Below are positions 27,467 to 36,508 of a DNA stretch of 64,000 nucleotides, one piece after another. Within the stretch, counting starts at the first letter, position 1, and each line of letters begins with the position of its first letter. Below the pieces are notes generated by a model that saw only the letters and a list, made by a program, of their open reading frames with translations, did not search any database and was not told where the DNA came from. Made by a program: the position numbers and the translations under genes. The stretch covers positions 2,790,001-2,854,000 of the forward strand of contig NZ_JAGSYB010000001.1 in NCBI RefSeq assembly GCF_025685415.1, given 5' to 3'. This DNA comes from Terriglobus aquaticus (GTDB lineage Bacteria > Acidobacteriota > Terriglobia > Terriglobales > Acidobacteriaceae).

Positions 27467-29116
27467 TTAGTGACCCTGGTTCGCTCGGATGAAGTTCGCC
27501 GTCGTGTCGTGCAGTTCCTTCGCCGCATCCGGATTCACATAGACCATGTGCCCTGTCTGGAACCAGTGGTACGCAATGTTCGACTGCAGCTTTGCCGGCA
27601 TCGGCAGGTGCTTCATCTCATACGTTGCGCCAAAGAACGTGGTGCCCAGGTCGTAGTACCCGCCCATCAGCAGCACGTGCATACGCGGGCTGCGCTCCAT
27701 CGCGACAGCCAGGTCAGGCATCACGTTCAGCGAGCCTTCCCAACCGCCGCCAATGGGCGAGTGGTGCCCCATGTTCCAGTGGAAGCCCGGTTCGCGCGCG
27801 CTCGGCTTATAGGTCAGGTCCGCGCCAAACTTCAAGTCGTTGTGCGCGTACTGGTTCATGTTGTTCACAAACGCCGGTCCCGTCGCACTCATAAATGGAT
27901 CGTCGTCCGCCTCAGAGGCCAGCGGATCCAGCTTCGGCCCGCTGTACCGCGTGTCCAGCCGCCCCGCGTTGTCTGACGCATCGGTCAACAACAATCCGCT
28001 GAACTGCCCGCCGCTCAGACGCAGGTTCGCCTTCACCCACGTCGCCGCGGGAATGCCCGTGTACCCGGCCAGCTTCGTCGCAATCGCCTGCTTCCTGTCC
28101 GCGCTCAGGTCCGCGCCCTGGTGCAGCGCCGCGGCATAATCGTTCAGCGCAAACTGCTCCACCTCAGGCAACAGGGCATCCAGACCGCCCCCGGCCTGAA
28201 TCTTGTGATGAAACAGCGCTGTCGCCGCAAACGAAGGCAGGCTCAGGAAGTACGCCTCATCCGTTCCCGGATTTCCCTCCGGCCCATCCGCCGAGATGCT
28301 GAAGTTCAGAATCTGCGACAGCAGGATCACGCCGTTCAGGTCCACGTCGCCCAGCATGTTCGCCAGCACCGCCGACCGTGTCGTTCCATAGCTTTCGCCA
28401 AAGATGTACCGCGGCGATCCCCAGCGGTCGTGCTTGCTCAACCACTTCTTGATGAACCGCGCAAACGCCCGCCCATCCTCGTCCACACCGTAGAAGGCCT
28501 TCATCGCATCTTTGCCGTGTACGCGCGAGTAGCCCGCGCCGGGCGCATCGATGAACACCAGGTCGCTCGCGTCCAGGAGGCTGTTCGGGTTGTCCGCCAT
28601 GCGGTACGGGCCGCCCACCGGGTGCTCCAGGTCACCCAGCACAATGTGCTTCGGCCCGAACGCGCCCAGGTGCAGGTACATCGTCGGCGATCCGGGTCCA
28701 CCGTTATAGATGAAGATGACAGGCCGCGTCGCCGTGTCCTTCACATCGCTGCGAAAGTACGCCGTGTAGAACATCTGCGCCGTCGGCTGCCGGTCTTCCG
28801 GCTTCGGGGCCTCTTCCACACCGGCATCGCTGGTCAGCTTGCCGTTCCACTGCAGGGTCGCGTCCTGCGCATCGCTCGCGCCCACGGTGATGGTGCCCGC
28901 CACAGCGCGATACGGAATGCGCGCGCCGCCGACCGTCACCGATCCCTCGGTCACCGAATCCGCAGGCACCATCGCTGGCGGCAGCACCGGCTTGGCGGCC
29001 GCCGGCTCCGTGGTCGTGACCGTTGTCATCTTTTGCGGCGCAGCCTGTTGCGCCAACGCGGTCCCAACTCCCAACACACCAGCACACGACAACACCGCCA
29101 CCATCGCCAACCGCAT
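27467..29116 (-). CDS. Serine carboxypeptidase, peptidase family S10, secreted
   Basis: The predicted protein has 549 residues with a signal peptide ending at about ALAQ. It shows the S10 series: [17 protein letters not shown] (oxyanion region), [20 protein letters not shown] with the nucleophile Ser242, a late Asp in [11 protein letters not shown] and the His in TGHMVYV. S10 enzymes remove C-terminal residues at acidic pH; acidobacterial genomes often encode several exported copies. It is divergent from an S15-type hydrolase, so a peptide-scavenging pair is plausible. Confidence 0.9.
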   Translation of the reverse strand: MRLAMVAVLSCAGVLGVGTALAQQAAPQKMTTVTTTEPAAAKPVLPPAMVPADSVTEGSVTVGGARIPYRAVAGTITVGASDAQDATLQWNGKLTSDAGVEEAPKPEDRQPTAQMFYTAYFRSDVKDTATRPVIFIYNGGPGSPTMYLHLGAFGPKHIVLGDLEHPVGGPYRMADNPNSLLDASDLVFIDAPGAGYSRVHGKDAMKAFYGVDEDGRAFARFIKKWLSKHDRWGSPRYIFGESYGTTRSAVLANMLGDVDLNGVILLSQILNFSISADGPEGNPGTDEAYFLSLPSFAATALFHHKIQAGGGLDALLPEVEQFALNDYAAALHQGADLSADRKQAIATKLAGYTGIPAATWVKANLRLSGGQFSGLLLTDASDNAGRLDTRYSGPKLDPLASEADDDPFMSATGPAFVNNMNQYAHNDLKFGADLTYKPSAREPGFHWNMGHHSPIGGGWEGSLNVMPDLAVAMERSPRMHVLLMGGYYDLGTTFFGATYEMKHLPMPAKLQSNIAYHWFQTGHMVYVNPDAAKELHDTTANFIRANQGH

Positions 29117-29287
29117 TCAGACCGACCTCAACTCAGGGGAATATGCCAATCATCGCACGCACGCAGCCGCGGCATCTCCCGCCCGCAACGGTGCTCTGCG
29201 CCTAGCCGCGATAGGCCCGCTTCGCGACTCAGCGAAGCACGAGCTGTCTGCTACCCTTCGGCTATCCCGTCTTCAGGAGCCACCCCC

Positions 29288-31381
29288 ATGCGCACGCATC
29301 GCGCCGCTGCCTTGATTGCGTCTCTCGCAACCATTGCCACGTTTGCCACGGCAGCCCACGCGCAGCGTCCGGGCCCGCTCACTGCAGAGCAGCGCCAGCA
29401 CCGCGAAGACGTCGAGAAGCAACTGGAAGACGCCGCCATCATCGATCGCAAGGTCATGGTCCCCATGCGCGACGGTATTCGCGTCCAGGCCGACGTCTAC
29501 CGTCCCAAGGACACGTCGAAGAAGTACCCGATCATCTTCAGCCGCACGCCCTACAACTTCAACTTCTGGGACGTGCGCAACGGCACCTACCGCGACATGT
29601 CGCAGGAACTCGACGCGGTGAAGCGCGGCTACGTGCTCATCGAGATGAACGAGCGCGGCCACTTCTTCTCCGAAGGCAACTACGACATCCTCGGCGCTCC
29701 GCTCTCTGACGCCGACGACCAATTCAACTGGATGGGCTCGCAGCCCTGGTCCAACGGCAAGATCGGCCTGATCGGCTGCTCTTCGACCGCGGAGTGGCAG
29801 CTCGCCGCCGCCTCCCTCAACAACAAGAACCTGACCACGATCATCCCGCAAAGCTTCGGCGCGGGCGTCGGCAAGGTGGGCCCGTACAACGAGCAGGGCA
29901 ACTGGTATCGCGGTGGCGCCGTGCAGATGCTCTTCATCGACTGGATCGCCGACGAGCAGAACCAAATCCGTCCCATGTTCCCGAAAGACAGCACGCAGGC
30001 CGACCTGATCGCCGGCGCCAAGCGCTTTGACCTCGCGCCCGCCCCCGTCACCACCGACTGGGCCCAAGCCTTCCTGCACCTGCCCGAGCAGGACATCATC
30101 AAGGCCGTCGGCGGTCCCGCCGGCATCTTCGCCGACGCAATGCCCGTGCCGACCGGCGGCCGCATGATCCAGCGAACGCCCAACGACCCGGCCTGGCGCA
30201 AGGGCGGCCTTTGGCAGTCCGACACCATGCCCATCCACGTGCCGGGCTTCTGGTTCATGACCTGGTACGACGTCTCGATCGGCCCGAACCTCGCCGCCTA
30301 CAACTTCGTTCGCAACGACAAGTCCAACCCCTTCCGCGACGACCAGTACGCCGTGATCGCGCCCACGCTGCACTGCGGGTACAAGCGCGCCACCGAACAC
30401 ACCGTCGTGGGTGAGCGCGACATGGGCGACGCCCGACTCGATTACGACGCGCTCACCTACGCTTGGTTCGACCACTTCCTCAAGGGCGACGACAACGGTT
30501 TCCTGGCCAAGCAGCCCAAGGTGCAGTACTACACCATGGGCATCAACAAGTGGCAGACCAGCGACGTATGGCCGCCCGCCGGGGCCAAGCCTGTCACGCT
30601 GCGGCTTGAGAGCAACGGCAAGGCCAACAGCCTGAACGGCGATGGCTGGCTCGCGAATACGACGCACGATTCCCTGCTGCAGTTCGCCCGCCATGACGCC
30701 ACCAAGGACCCCAACGCCGCAGACCCCAAGCACCCCGGCCATGAAACCGAGCACCACCTCTACGGCTCCGTTCGTCGCGCCGACAAGCTCGAACTGGCGA
30801 AGGACATGCCCGACACCTTCACCTACGACCCCATGCACCCCACGCCCAGCTATGGCGGCAACGTCTGCTGCGCGTCCAACACGATCCCCGGCAACGGTGG
30901 CGCGCTCGATCAGCGCAAGATGGAGCTGCGCGACGACATCCTCGTCTACACCAGCGAGCCGCTGCAGCAAGGCATCGAGGTCAGCGGCCCCGTCACCGTC
31001 ACCTACTACGTATCGACCGACGTGAAGGACACCGACGTCACCGCCAAGCTGATCGACGTCCTGCCCGACGGCACCGCATACAACCTTGACGAAACCATTC
31101 AGCGCCTGCGCTACCGCAACGGCGACAGCAAGGTAGAGCTGATGGAAAACGGCAAGGTCTACAAGGTCACGCTCACGCCCATGAACACCAGCAACTACTT
31201 TGCCGCGGGCCATCGCATCCGGCTTGAAGTTGCGGGCGCGAACTTCCCACGCTTCGACCGCAACCTGAACACTGGCGGCAACAACTACGACGAGACCACC
31301 TCCGTCGTGGCCCACACCAGCATCCATCACTCGCCGCAGTACCCCAGCAGCATCATGCTCACCGTTGTGCCCGCGCACTAG
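29288..31381 (+). CDS. CocE/NonD family hydrolase (peptidase S15-like), secreted
   Basis: The predicted protein has 697 residues. The ATG at 29288 is chosen because AGGAG lies eight bases upstream and a signal peptide (ending AAHAQ) follows; the frame is open much further upstream without support. The alpha/beta-hydrolase domain has [17 protein letters not shown], the nucleophile elbow with Ser165 in IGCSSTAEW, and [14 protein letters not shown]. The C-terminal jelly-roll domain has [29 protein letters not shown] and [26 protein letters not shown], the usual CocE/X-Pro peptidase end. Substrates may be acyl esters, glutaryl amides or Xaa-Pro peptides. Confidence 0.92.
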   Translation: MRTHRAAALIASLATIATFATAAHAQRPGPLTAEQRQHREDVEKQLEDAAIIDRKVMVPMRDGIRVQADVYRPKDTSKKYPIIFSRTPYNFNFWDVRNGTYRDMSQELDAVKRGYVLIEMNERGHFFSEGNYDILGAPLSDADDQFNWMGSQPWSNGKIGLIGCSSTAEWQLAAASLNNKNLTTIIPQSFGAGVGKVGPYNEQGNWYRGGAVQMLFIDWIADEQNQIRPMFPKDSTQADLIAGAKRFDLAPAPVTTDWAQAFLHLPEQDIIKAVGGPAGIFADAMPVPTGGRMIQRTPNDPAWRKGGLWQSDTMPIHVPGFWFMTWYDVSIGPNLAAYNFVRNDKSNPFRDDQYAVIAPTLHCGYKRATEHTVVGERDMGDARLDYDALTYAWFDHFLKGDDNGFLAKQPKVQYYTMGINKWQTSDVWPPAGAKPVTLRLESNGKANSLNGDGWLANTTHDSLLQFARHDATKDPNAADPKHPGHETEHHLYGSVRRADKLELAKDMPDTFTYDPMHPTPSYGGNVCCASNTIPGNGGALDQRKMELRDDILVYTSEPLQQGIEVSGPVTVTYYVSTDVKDTDVTAKLIDVLPDGTAYNLDETIQRLRYRNGDSKVELMENGKVYKVTLTPMNTSNYFAAGHRIRLEVAGANFPRFDRNLNTGGNNYDETTSVVAHTSIHHSPQYPSSIMLTVVPAH

Positions 31382-31674
31382 CCGCGGCTCCGCTCTGCCG
31401 GGGGCTGCCGCGCTACCCAAAACGGCCAGGTGGCGAGCCGCCGCGCCGTGCACGGGCGTGCTCGCATGTCAAGTTGCCCCGGGTTCCACCGAACGATCTA
31501 CCACAAAGGTCGCACGCTTCTTAGGCCTAAAGTTGCTCGCGCGACCCCGCGTAGTGCGGCACACTGTTTCCACAGCCGAAGCAAAACGCTTCGCTGCGAT
31601 GCACCACTTTGGAACTTCGGCGGTCGAGGCGACTCACCGCTTTCCAGTTCTGTTTCGAGCCTTGGAGAAGAACC

Positions 31675-33888
31675 GTGAACGCCCTAGCTTCACCAGCACA
31701 CTCGCGTCCATCCAGCGCGGAACAGAACGATGACCTGCTGCTCCTCTGCAGCCAAACCCTTCTGAGCGGCATCGCCAGCAGCATCCTTGTCCTCCGCACC
31801 TCCGGTCACATCGCGTTTGCCAACAAGGCAGCCGAAGCCATGATCGGCCGGTCCAGCGCCGAACTTGCAGGTCTGCACCTCTCCGCGCTGTTTATGGAAG
31901 AGGCCGAGACCCGGCAACCCTCTCCTGAGAGCGAATCGACAACCAGGCGCGGCCGCCTCGTCGTTCCGGGCAGGGTCGATCTCCCTGTACGGATCAATGT
32001 GCGATCCCTGGACGGCGGAACCGGCAACCTGCAAGGCAGTGTTGTCACCGTGGAAGACATGTCGGACCTGCTGCAGATGGATGAGTTCGTCAAGCAGATG
32101 CTGCGCTGCGACCCGCTCACCGGCCTGCCCAGGGAAGAGACCCTGGCCGAAGCCATGGAAGCGGCGCTGATGCAGTTGCATACTGCCGGCCGCTCCTTTG
32201 CCTTGCTGGAACTCAATCTCGACCAGTTCCGCCGCATCAAGGAATCGCTGGGCAACGACGCCGCCTCGGGCGCTCTCCGCGAAGTCGCCACCCGCCTTTC
32301 GAAGGCCGTCCACAAGGGCGACGTCGTCTCCCGCAACACCGCAGACGCCTTCACCATTCTGCTGACCAACTGCAGCTCAGAGCAGGAGGCCCTCGACCGC
32401 GCCCACATCGTGCTCGAAGCCTGCCGCCAGCCCTTTCGCTTTGGCCCGTACAGCACCAGCGTCACAGCCAGTATCGGCATGAGCTACTCGCGGCCCGGTA
32501 CTGTATCCACCAGCGGATTCGCCACCGAGGCCGAGTTGGCCCTGCGCCGCTGCAAAGCCATGGGCGGCAATCGCGTCGTCTCCTTCGAGCCCAGCATGGC
32601 CGACTGGCACTCCCACGCGGTCCAGATGGAATCGCAGATGCAAACCGCCCTGGCCAACGAAGAGTTCTACGTCGTGTACCAGCCGCAGGTGTGCTGCCAG
32701 ACCGGCCGACTGATTGGCGTTGAATCGCTCTTGCGCTGGAAAAGCCCCACCAGCGGCCTCATCATGCCGGGCACCTTTATTCCTGCCGCCGAGGAAAGCG
32801 GGCTCATCGTCCAACTGGGCGAATGGTGCCTCCGCGCAGCCGCCAAAGAGGTCGCTGGCCTCCAGCAACAACTCGGTTATCCCGTCCGCCTCGCGGTCAA
32901 TGTCTCGCCCAAGCAGATCTACTCGCCCGGCTTCAAAGACATGGTTCGCCGCACCCTTGAGGAAAGCGGTCTGAGCCCTGAAACGCTGGAGCTGGAGATT
33001 ACCGAAAGCCTGCTCGTCAGCCACGAGGAAGAAGCCGTCAAGGCCATCAACAGCCTTCAGGAACTCGGCATCTCCCTCGCCATGGACGATTTCGGCATGG
33101 GCTTCTCCAATCTCAGTTACATCAACCGATTCAAGATCGATCGACTCAAGATCGACCGCTCCTTCATCAGCCGCTGCCCGGAAGATCACAACAGCCGCAT
33201 GATCACCACCTCGCTCGTCTTCCTTGCCAAGTCTCTCGGCATGGAAGTCGTCGCGGAAGGCGTGGAAACCGAGGATCAGGCTGCGCTGCTGGCTCAGCTC
33301 CAGTGCGACCTGGCACAAGGCTACCTCTATTCGCGGCCCACCACTGCGGCTGAGATCTGCAGCATGGCGACCGCCCTACTCGCCAACGCATCGGCCCCCC
33401 GTCCCGTCGCGACCAAGTCTGGCGAACGGCGCATCATCGAGGCAGTCGCTGCCTCCGTGGCACAGGTTCCAGATCCGGTGACCACGACATTGGCTTCACA
33501 GGCCGAAAGCCACGTCCTAACTCTCGGGACTCGCGCTTCGCTCTCCGGCGAAGCCCAGAGCGAGCCCGCGGAAACAGCGGCAGTTCAGGTCGCCGCCGCA
33601 GCAGCACATCCAGCGAACGGTGAGGAGACCGCGCCCGCCCCGTCCCGCGAACTGCAGGCTAGCTTCACCGCACACACTATCCTGGTACCGCCCGACGAAC
33701 GCCCGGTGGAACCCTCTGTGGACTCCACGATGCGAAGCTCCCTTTCCAGCGAACGCCGCAAGCAGCAGCGCACCGCAGAAGTCTCCCTGGAGCCGCGCGA
33801 ACCCCTCTGCCGTCCGTCGCGCCCGAAGCGCATTCCCGGGGCCATGCGCATCCGCTGGACCGCGGTCCCGGACAGCGAACCGGCCTGA
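31675..33888 (+). CDS. PAS-GGDEF-EAL protein, probable c-di-GMP phosphodiesterase with degenerate GGDEF
   Basis: The predicted protein has 737 residues. The GTG start is chosen for GGAGAA five bases or so upstream. A PAS-like domain (~30-140) is followed by a GGDEF fold (~145-300) whose signature is replaced by NTADAF, so cyclase activity is unlikely. The EAL domain (~320-570) reads ESL instead of EAL, but keeps NVSPKQ, ELEITES, AMDDFGMGFS, IDRLKIDRSFI and VAEGVE, the metal and catalytic residues of active phosphodiesterases. A tail of about 160 residues is Ala/Pro/Glu rich and ends with a short basic/aromatic motif (AMRIRWTAV). It stands alone; 293 bases upstream hold no gene and only a TTAGGCCTAA palindrome at 31521-31530. 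Confidence 0.9.
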   Translation: MNALASPAHSRPSSAEQNDDLLLLCSQTLLSGIASSILVLRTSGHIAFANKAAEAMIGRSSAELAGLHLSALFMEEAETRQPSPESESTTRRGRLVVPGRVDLPVRINVRSLDGGTGNLQGSVVTVEDMSDLLQMDEFVKQMLRCDPLTGLPREETLAEAMEAALMQLHTAGRSFALLELNLDQFRRIKESLGNDAASGALREVATRLSKAVHKGDVVSRNTADAFTILLTNCSSEQEALDRAHIVLEACRQPFRFGPYSTSVTASIGMSYSRPGTVSTSGFATEAELALRRCKAMGGNRVVSFEPSMADWHSHAVQMESQMQTALANEEFYVVYQPQVCCQTGRLIGVESLLRWKSPTSGLIMPGTFIPAAEESGLIVQLGEWCLRAAAKEVAGLQQQLGYPVRLAVNVSPKQIYSPGFKDMVRRTLEESGLSPETLELEITESLLVSHEEEAVKAINSLQELGISLAMDDFGMGFSNLSYINRFKIDRLKIDRSFISRCPEDHNSRMITTSLVFLAKSLGMEVVAEGVETEDQAALLAQLQCDLAQGYLYSRPTTAAEICSMATALLANASAPRPVATKSGERRIIEAVAASVAQVPDPVTTTLASQAESHVLTLGTRASLSGEAQSEPAETAAVQVAAAAAHPANGEETAPAPSRELQASFTAHTILVPPDERPVEPSVDSTMRSSLSSERRKQQRTAEVSLEPREPLCRPSRPKRIPGAMRIRWTAVPDSEPA

Positions 33889-34006
33889 CATCCGCTTCGC
33901 GTCGCCGCACTATCGGCCCATCTAACTAAGCCCGCAATGAGGCGCTGACCGTCAAGCACGCGGCGCAGCAGCGGACCTGGCGGCCTCTCGTCCTGCCAGG
34001 CAGGAG

Positions 34007-34399
34007 CTACGCAGCGCGAGCTACGACCCGTGCCCGCTTCCGCGCGCGCGCGCGCGATTTCTTCTTCTCTGCTTCCATTTGGATCGCGTGCGCATCCGCA
34101 ATCGCCCGGATCAATCCCGGATAGCGCGCATCGATTTCGGCACAGCGCGACGTATTCCGCATCTCGGTTCCCTTGCGTTCGCCGCGAATCAGCCCAGCCT
34201 CGCGCAAAATCCGCATGTGCTGCGACAGCGTTGACTTGGGGATCGGCCGGTCCACGCCACTCGCCAGCACCGTGCAGCTATGGGCGCACTCCGCGGCCAC
34301 AATCTCAGAGAACAGTGCCACCCGCACCGGGTCCGCCAGCGCATGCAGAATCGCCTCCACCGGCACATCTTCAATCGCGGGATGAATCAGCGGCTTCAT
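34007..34399 (-). CDS. ArsR family transcriptional regulator
   Basis: The predicted protein has 130 residues. The winged helix covers about residues 12-85: ILHALADPVRVALFSEIV, then SQHMRILREAGLIRGERKGTEMRN. One Cys pair (ECAHSC) lies in helix 2-3, but the usual ArsR metal box is not obvious, so it may sense redox state or a small molecule. The last 20 residues are strongly basic (KKKSRARARKRAR), partly encoded by an alternating CG run at ~34047-34061. It is divergent from an SDR gene and probably controls it through the shared 265-bp gap. Confidence 0.9.
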   Translation of the reverse strand: MKPLIHPAIEDVPVEAILHALADPVRVALFSEIVAAECAHSCTVLASGVDRPIPKSTLSQHMRILREAGLIRGERKGTEMRNTSRCAEIDARYPGLIRAIADAHAIQMEAEKKKSRARARKRARVVARAA

Positions 34400-34563
34400 T
34401 GGTTCGGCTCTCTACACAGTAGTAGATGCTGCAGACCGGTTTTCCATCCACAACCGGCTCGCAACGTACATCAACCCGCTTCCTGCCTTCGCCGTCCCTG
34501 CTCCCCCGCCACCCGGGCTTGTTTGCTGTCAACCAGACCCATCGCCCGCGTCCGTTCACCCAT

Positions 34564-34582
34564 AGTTCATAATTCCTGAACT
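34564..34582. promoter_or_regulatory. Candidate ArsR operator
   Basis: The inverted arms AGTTCA (34564-34569) and TGAACT (34577-34582) with a seven-base spacer lie 82 bases upstream of the SDR start in the gap shared with the arsR gene. TTCA/TGAA half-sites are common in ArsR operators. The arms are short, so this is tentative. Confidence 0.35.
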
Positions 34583-34664
34583 TTTGAATCCTGCTTCATC
34601 GCCGCGCAGTCTCATCCTGCAGAACACAGGCGGCAACCAGGCCGTCCTAAAGGAGAAACAATCC

Positions 34665-35405
34665 ATGGGCAAGCTCGATGGAAAAGTAGCCGTCATCACG
34701 GCAGGCACCAGCGGCATGGCACTCGCCACCGCCAAGCTCTTCGTTCAGGAAGGCGCCCACGTCTTCATCACCGGCCGCCGCAAAGACGTGCTCGACGACG
34801 CCGTCAAGCAGATCCAGCAGGTCGGCCCCAGCATCACCGGCATCCAGGGCGACGCCTCCAAACTCGAAGACCTCGACACACTCTTCGAAACCGTGAAGCG
34901 CGAGAAAGGCAAGATCGACATCCTCTTCGCCAGCGCCGGCCGTGGCGAGTTCGCCTCCATCGATCAGGTCACCGAACAGCACTTCGACGAGACCTTCGAC
35001 CTCAACGTCCGCGGCACCCTCTTCACCGTGCAAAAGGCGCTCAAGCTCTTCAACGACGGCGGCAGCATCATCCTCAACGGCTCCATCGCCGGCAGCAAGG
35101 GCTCCGCCGCGTTCGGCGTCTACTCCGCCAGCAAAGCCGCAGTCCGCTCCTTCGCTCGCACCTGGGTCGCCGAACTCAAGGATCGCCAGATCCGCGTCAA
35201 CGTCATCAGCCCCGGACCCATCGACACCCCCATCCTCGCCCCGCTCCCCAAGGAAGCCGTAGAGGGCTTCATCGCACAGGTCCCGCTTGGCCGAATCGGC
35301 AAACCAGAAGAGATCGCCACCACCGCCCTCTTCCTCGCCTCATCCGATTCCAGCTACATCAACGGCGTCGAACTCTTCGTCGACGGCGGCCTCGTCTCGG
35401 TCTAA
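34665..35405 (+). CDS. SDR family oxidoreductase
   Basis: The predicted protein has 246 residues, with AAAGGAG seven to ten bases before the ATG. It has TAGTSGMALATA as the cofactor loop, which departs from the usual TGxxxGIG by lacking the first and third glycine positions. It also has FASAG in place of NNAG, SIILNGSIAG with the catalytic Ser, YSASK and YINGVELFVDGG. This matches a subgroup often found beside ArsR or HxlR regulators that acts on quinones or aldehydes. It is divergent from arsR and convergent with the MauE-thioredoxin gene. Confidence 0.9.
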   Translation: MGKLDGKVAVITAGTSGMALATAKLFVQEGAHVFITGRRKDVLDDAVKQIQQVGPSITGIQGDASKLEDLDTLFETVKREKGKIDILFASAGRGEFASIDQVTEQHFDETFDLNVRGTLFTVQKALKLFNDGGSIILNGSIAGSKGSAAFGVYSASKAAVRSFARTWVAELKDRQIRVNVISPGPIDTPILAPLPKEAVEGFIAQVPLGRIGKPEEIATTALFLASSDSSYINGVELFVDGGLVSV

Positions 35406-35459
35406 TCCGCGGACGACAAATTCTAGTAGAGCAGCTGCTGGTGTGTCAGCCCGGCAGAG

Positions 35460-36494
35460 CTAATAAGCATGTGCGGGGTACAGGGCGAGCAACTCGCGAA
35501 TCGAGTTAGCGCCCTGTGCCACGCCGCTACCGATCGTACCGTCACTCAAGACGATCACCGCGGACGGCGTGCCCCACGCGTGGTACTGATCGGCCACTTC
35601 CTGGCCCTGCTGTAGCAAGACCATAGCTGGATCCAGCACGGACGCCTTCTCGTAGTTTTCCTCGACCGTCCCTTCGCTCACGATTACCACCCGCAACCCT
35701 GCCGGATTCTCGACCATCCACGAAGCTGCCTCTGCCACCAGTGCAAGACACGGTCCGCATTGTGGGTTCATGAAGAGCAATAGGATCGCGTGCGATCCCT
35801 CCAGCAGCGACCCCAGCGATACGGCATCGCCCATCAGGTTTGGCAGCGAGAACGTGGGCGCCAGCGAGCCGATACCGGGTGCGCCACCATGACCCTGCGG
35901 TTCCGCGGCGTCCTGCGTTCCCTGCATCATCAGGCTCTCCACTCTTTCCAGCCGCAGCAGCAGCCGGCCTTGCTGCCGCAACATCAAGGCAAACAGACTC
36001 AACTGCACCACCAACACAGCCAGGATTAGGGCGACCGCTACGCTGAGCGGTGCATGCCGCCGCCCGAACAGATCCGTCCATGCAGAGAAGACTCGCGAAG
36101 AACCGGCGACGCCGAGCATGGCTGCATCCAGCATCAGCGCAACGTTGCGAACGATGGTGCGTGGCCCGATGGGCGCCGAATGCACCTGGCCGAAGCAATT
36201 GCAAGAAGGTCGCTTGCCTCGGGACAAATTGCGAACAATGGCCACGAGAAACAGACAGAGCAGGACGCAAGCAGCCGCTGCACCGGCGCGCATTGTGAAA
36301 GGCACCGCAAGCGAAGCCGCCACAAGCAACTCCGCAATGGGCAGAACGATCGCCAGAGGAGTCCCGAAGCGGTCAGGGACACCAAAGTCCTGCAGGGTCT
36401 GGCGGGTCCCCGCCCTGTCGCGCAGCTTCGCCGCTCCGGCAATCAGAAACGTCGCAACCAACACGGTCTGCAACACAAAAAACAGGTATGGCAT
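35460..36494 (-). CDS. MauE (DoxX-like) membrane domain fused to a MauD-like thioredoxin domain
   Basis: The predicted protein has 344 residues from the ATG at 36494 behind GAGGTG. Residues 1-175 hold four to five membrane helices with the MauE/DoxX pattern (TFLIAGAAKLRDR) and a cysteine pair Cys98/Cys100 in SCNCFGQ. After a short linker, residues ~205-344 form a thioredoxin/AhpC-like domain (APTFSLPNL) with the redox motif CGPC at 246-249 and the cis-Pro region WGTPSAV. In methylamine use, separate MauE and MauD proteins help form the disulfides of the Cys-rich MADH small subunit. Here the two are fused and follow a Cys-rich Tat substrate by 14 bases, so they probably oxidise that partner. 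Confidence 0.9.
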   Translation of the reverse strand: MPYLFFVLQTVLVATFLIAGAAKLRDRAGTRQTLQDFGVPDRFGTPLAIVLPIAELLVAASLAVPFTMRAGAAAACVLLCLFLVAIVRNLSRGKRPSCNCFGQVHSAPIGPRTIVRNVALMLDAAMLGVAGSSRVFSAWTDLFGRRHAPLSVAVALILAVLVVQLSLFALMLRQQGRLLLRLERVESLMMQGTQDAAEPQGHGGAPGIGSLAPTFSLPNLMGDAVSLGSLLEGSHAILLLFMNPQCGPCLALVAEAASWMVENPAGLRVVIVSEGTVEENYEKASVLDPAMVLLQQGQEVADQYHAWGTPSAVIVLSDGTIGSGVAQGANSIRELLALYPAHAY

Positions 36495-36508
36495 GGTTTC
36501 ACCTCGCA

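Noticed and set aside
28121-29287. Upstream extension of the S15-like hydrolase frame
   Set aside because: It is antisense to the S10 peptidase gene, Arg-rich, and a good ribosome binding site plus signal peptide mark the start at 29288.
29273-31453. 726-residue open frame antisense to the S15-like hydrolase
   Set aside because: No recognisable domain, Val/Gly/His-rich shadow composition, and full overlap with a well-supported gene.
31521-31560. TTAGGCCTAA palindrome followed by TAAAGTT as a sigma-28 promoter for the EAL gene
   Set aside because: The TAAAGTT half fits, but no convincing GCCGATAA-like element lies at the right spacing, and the palindrome is only ten bases.
34046-34062. Alternating CG run as a Z-DNA or repeat element
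   Set aside because: It is explained as codons for the basic C-terminal tail of the ArsR protein.
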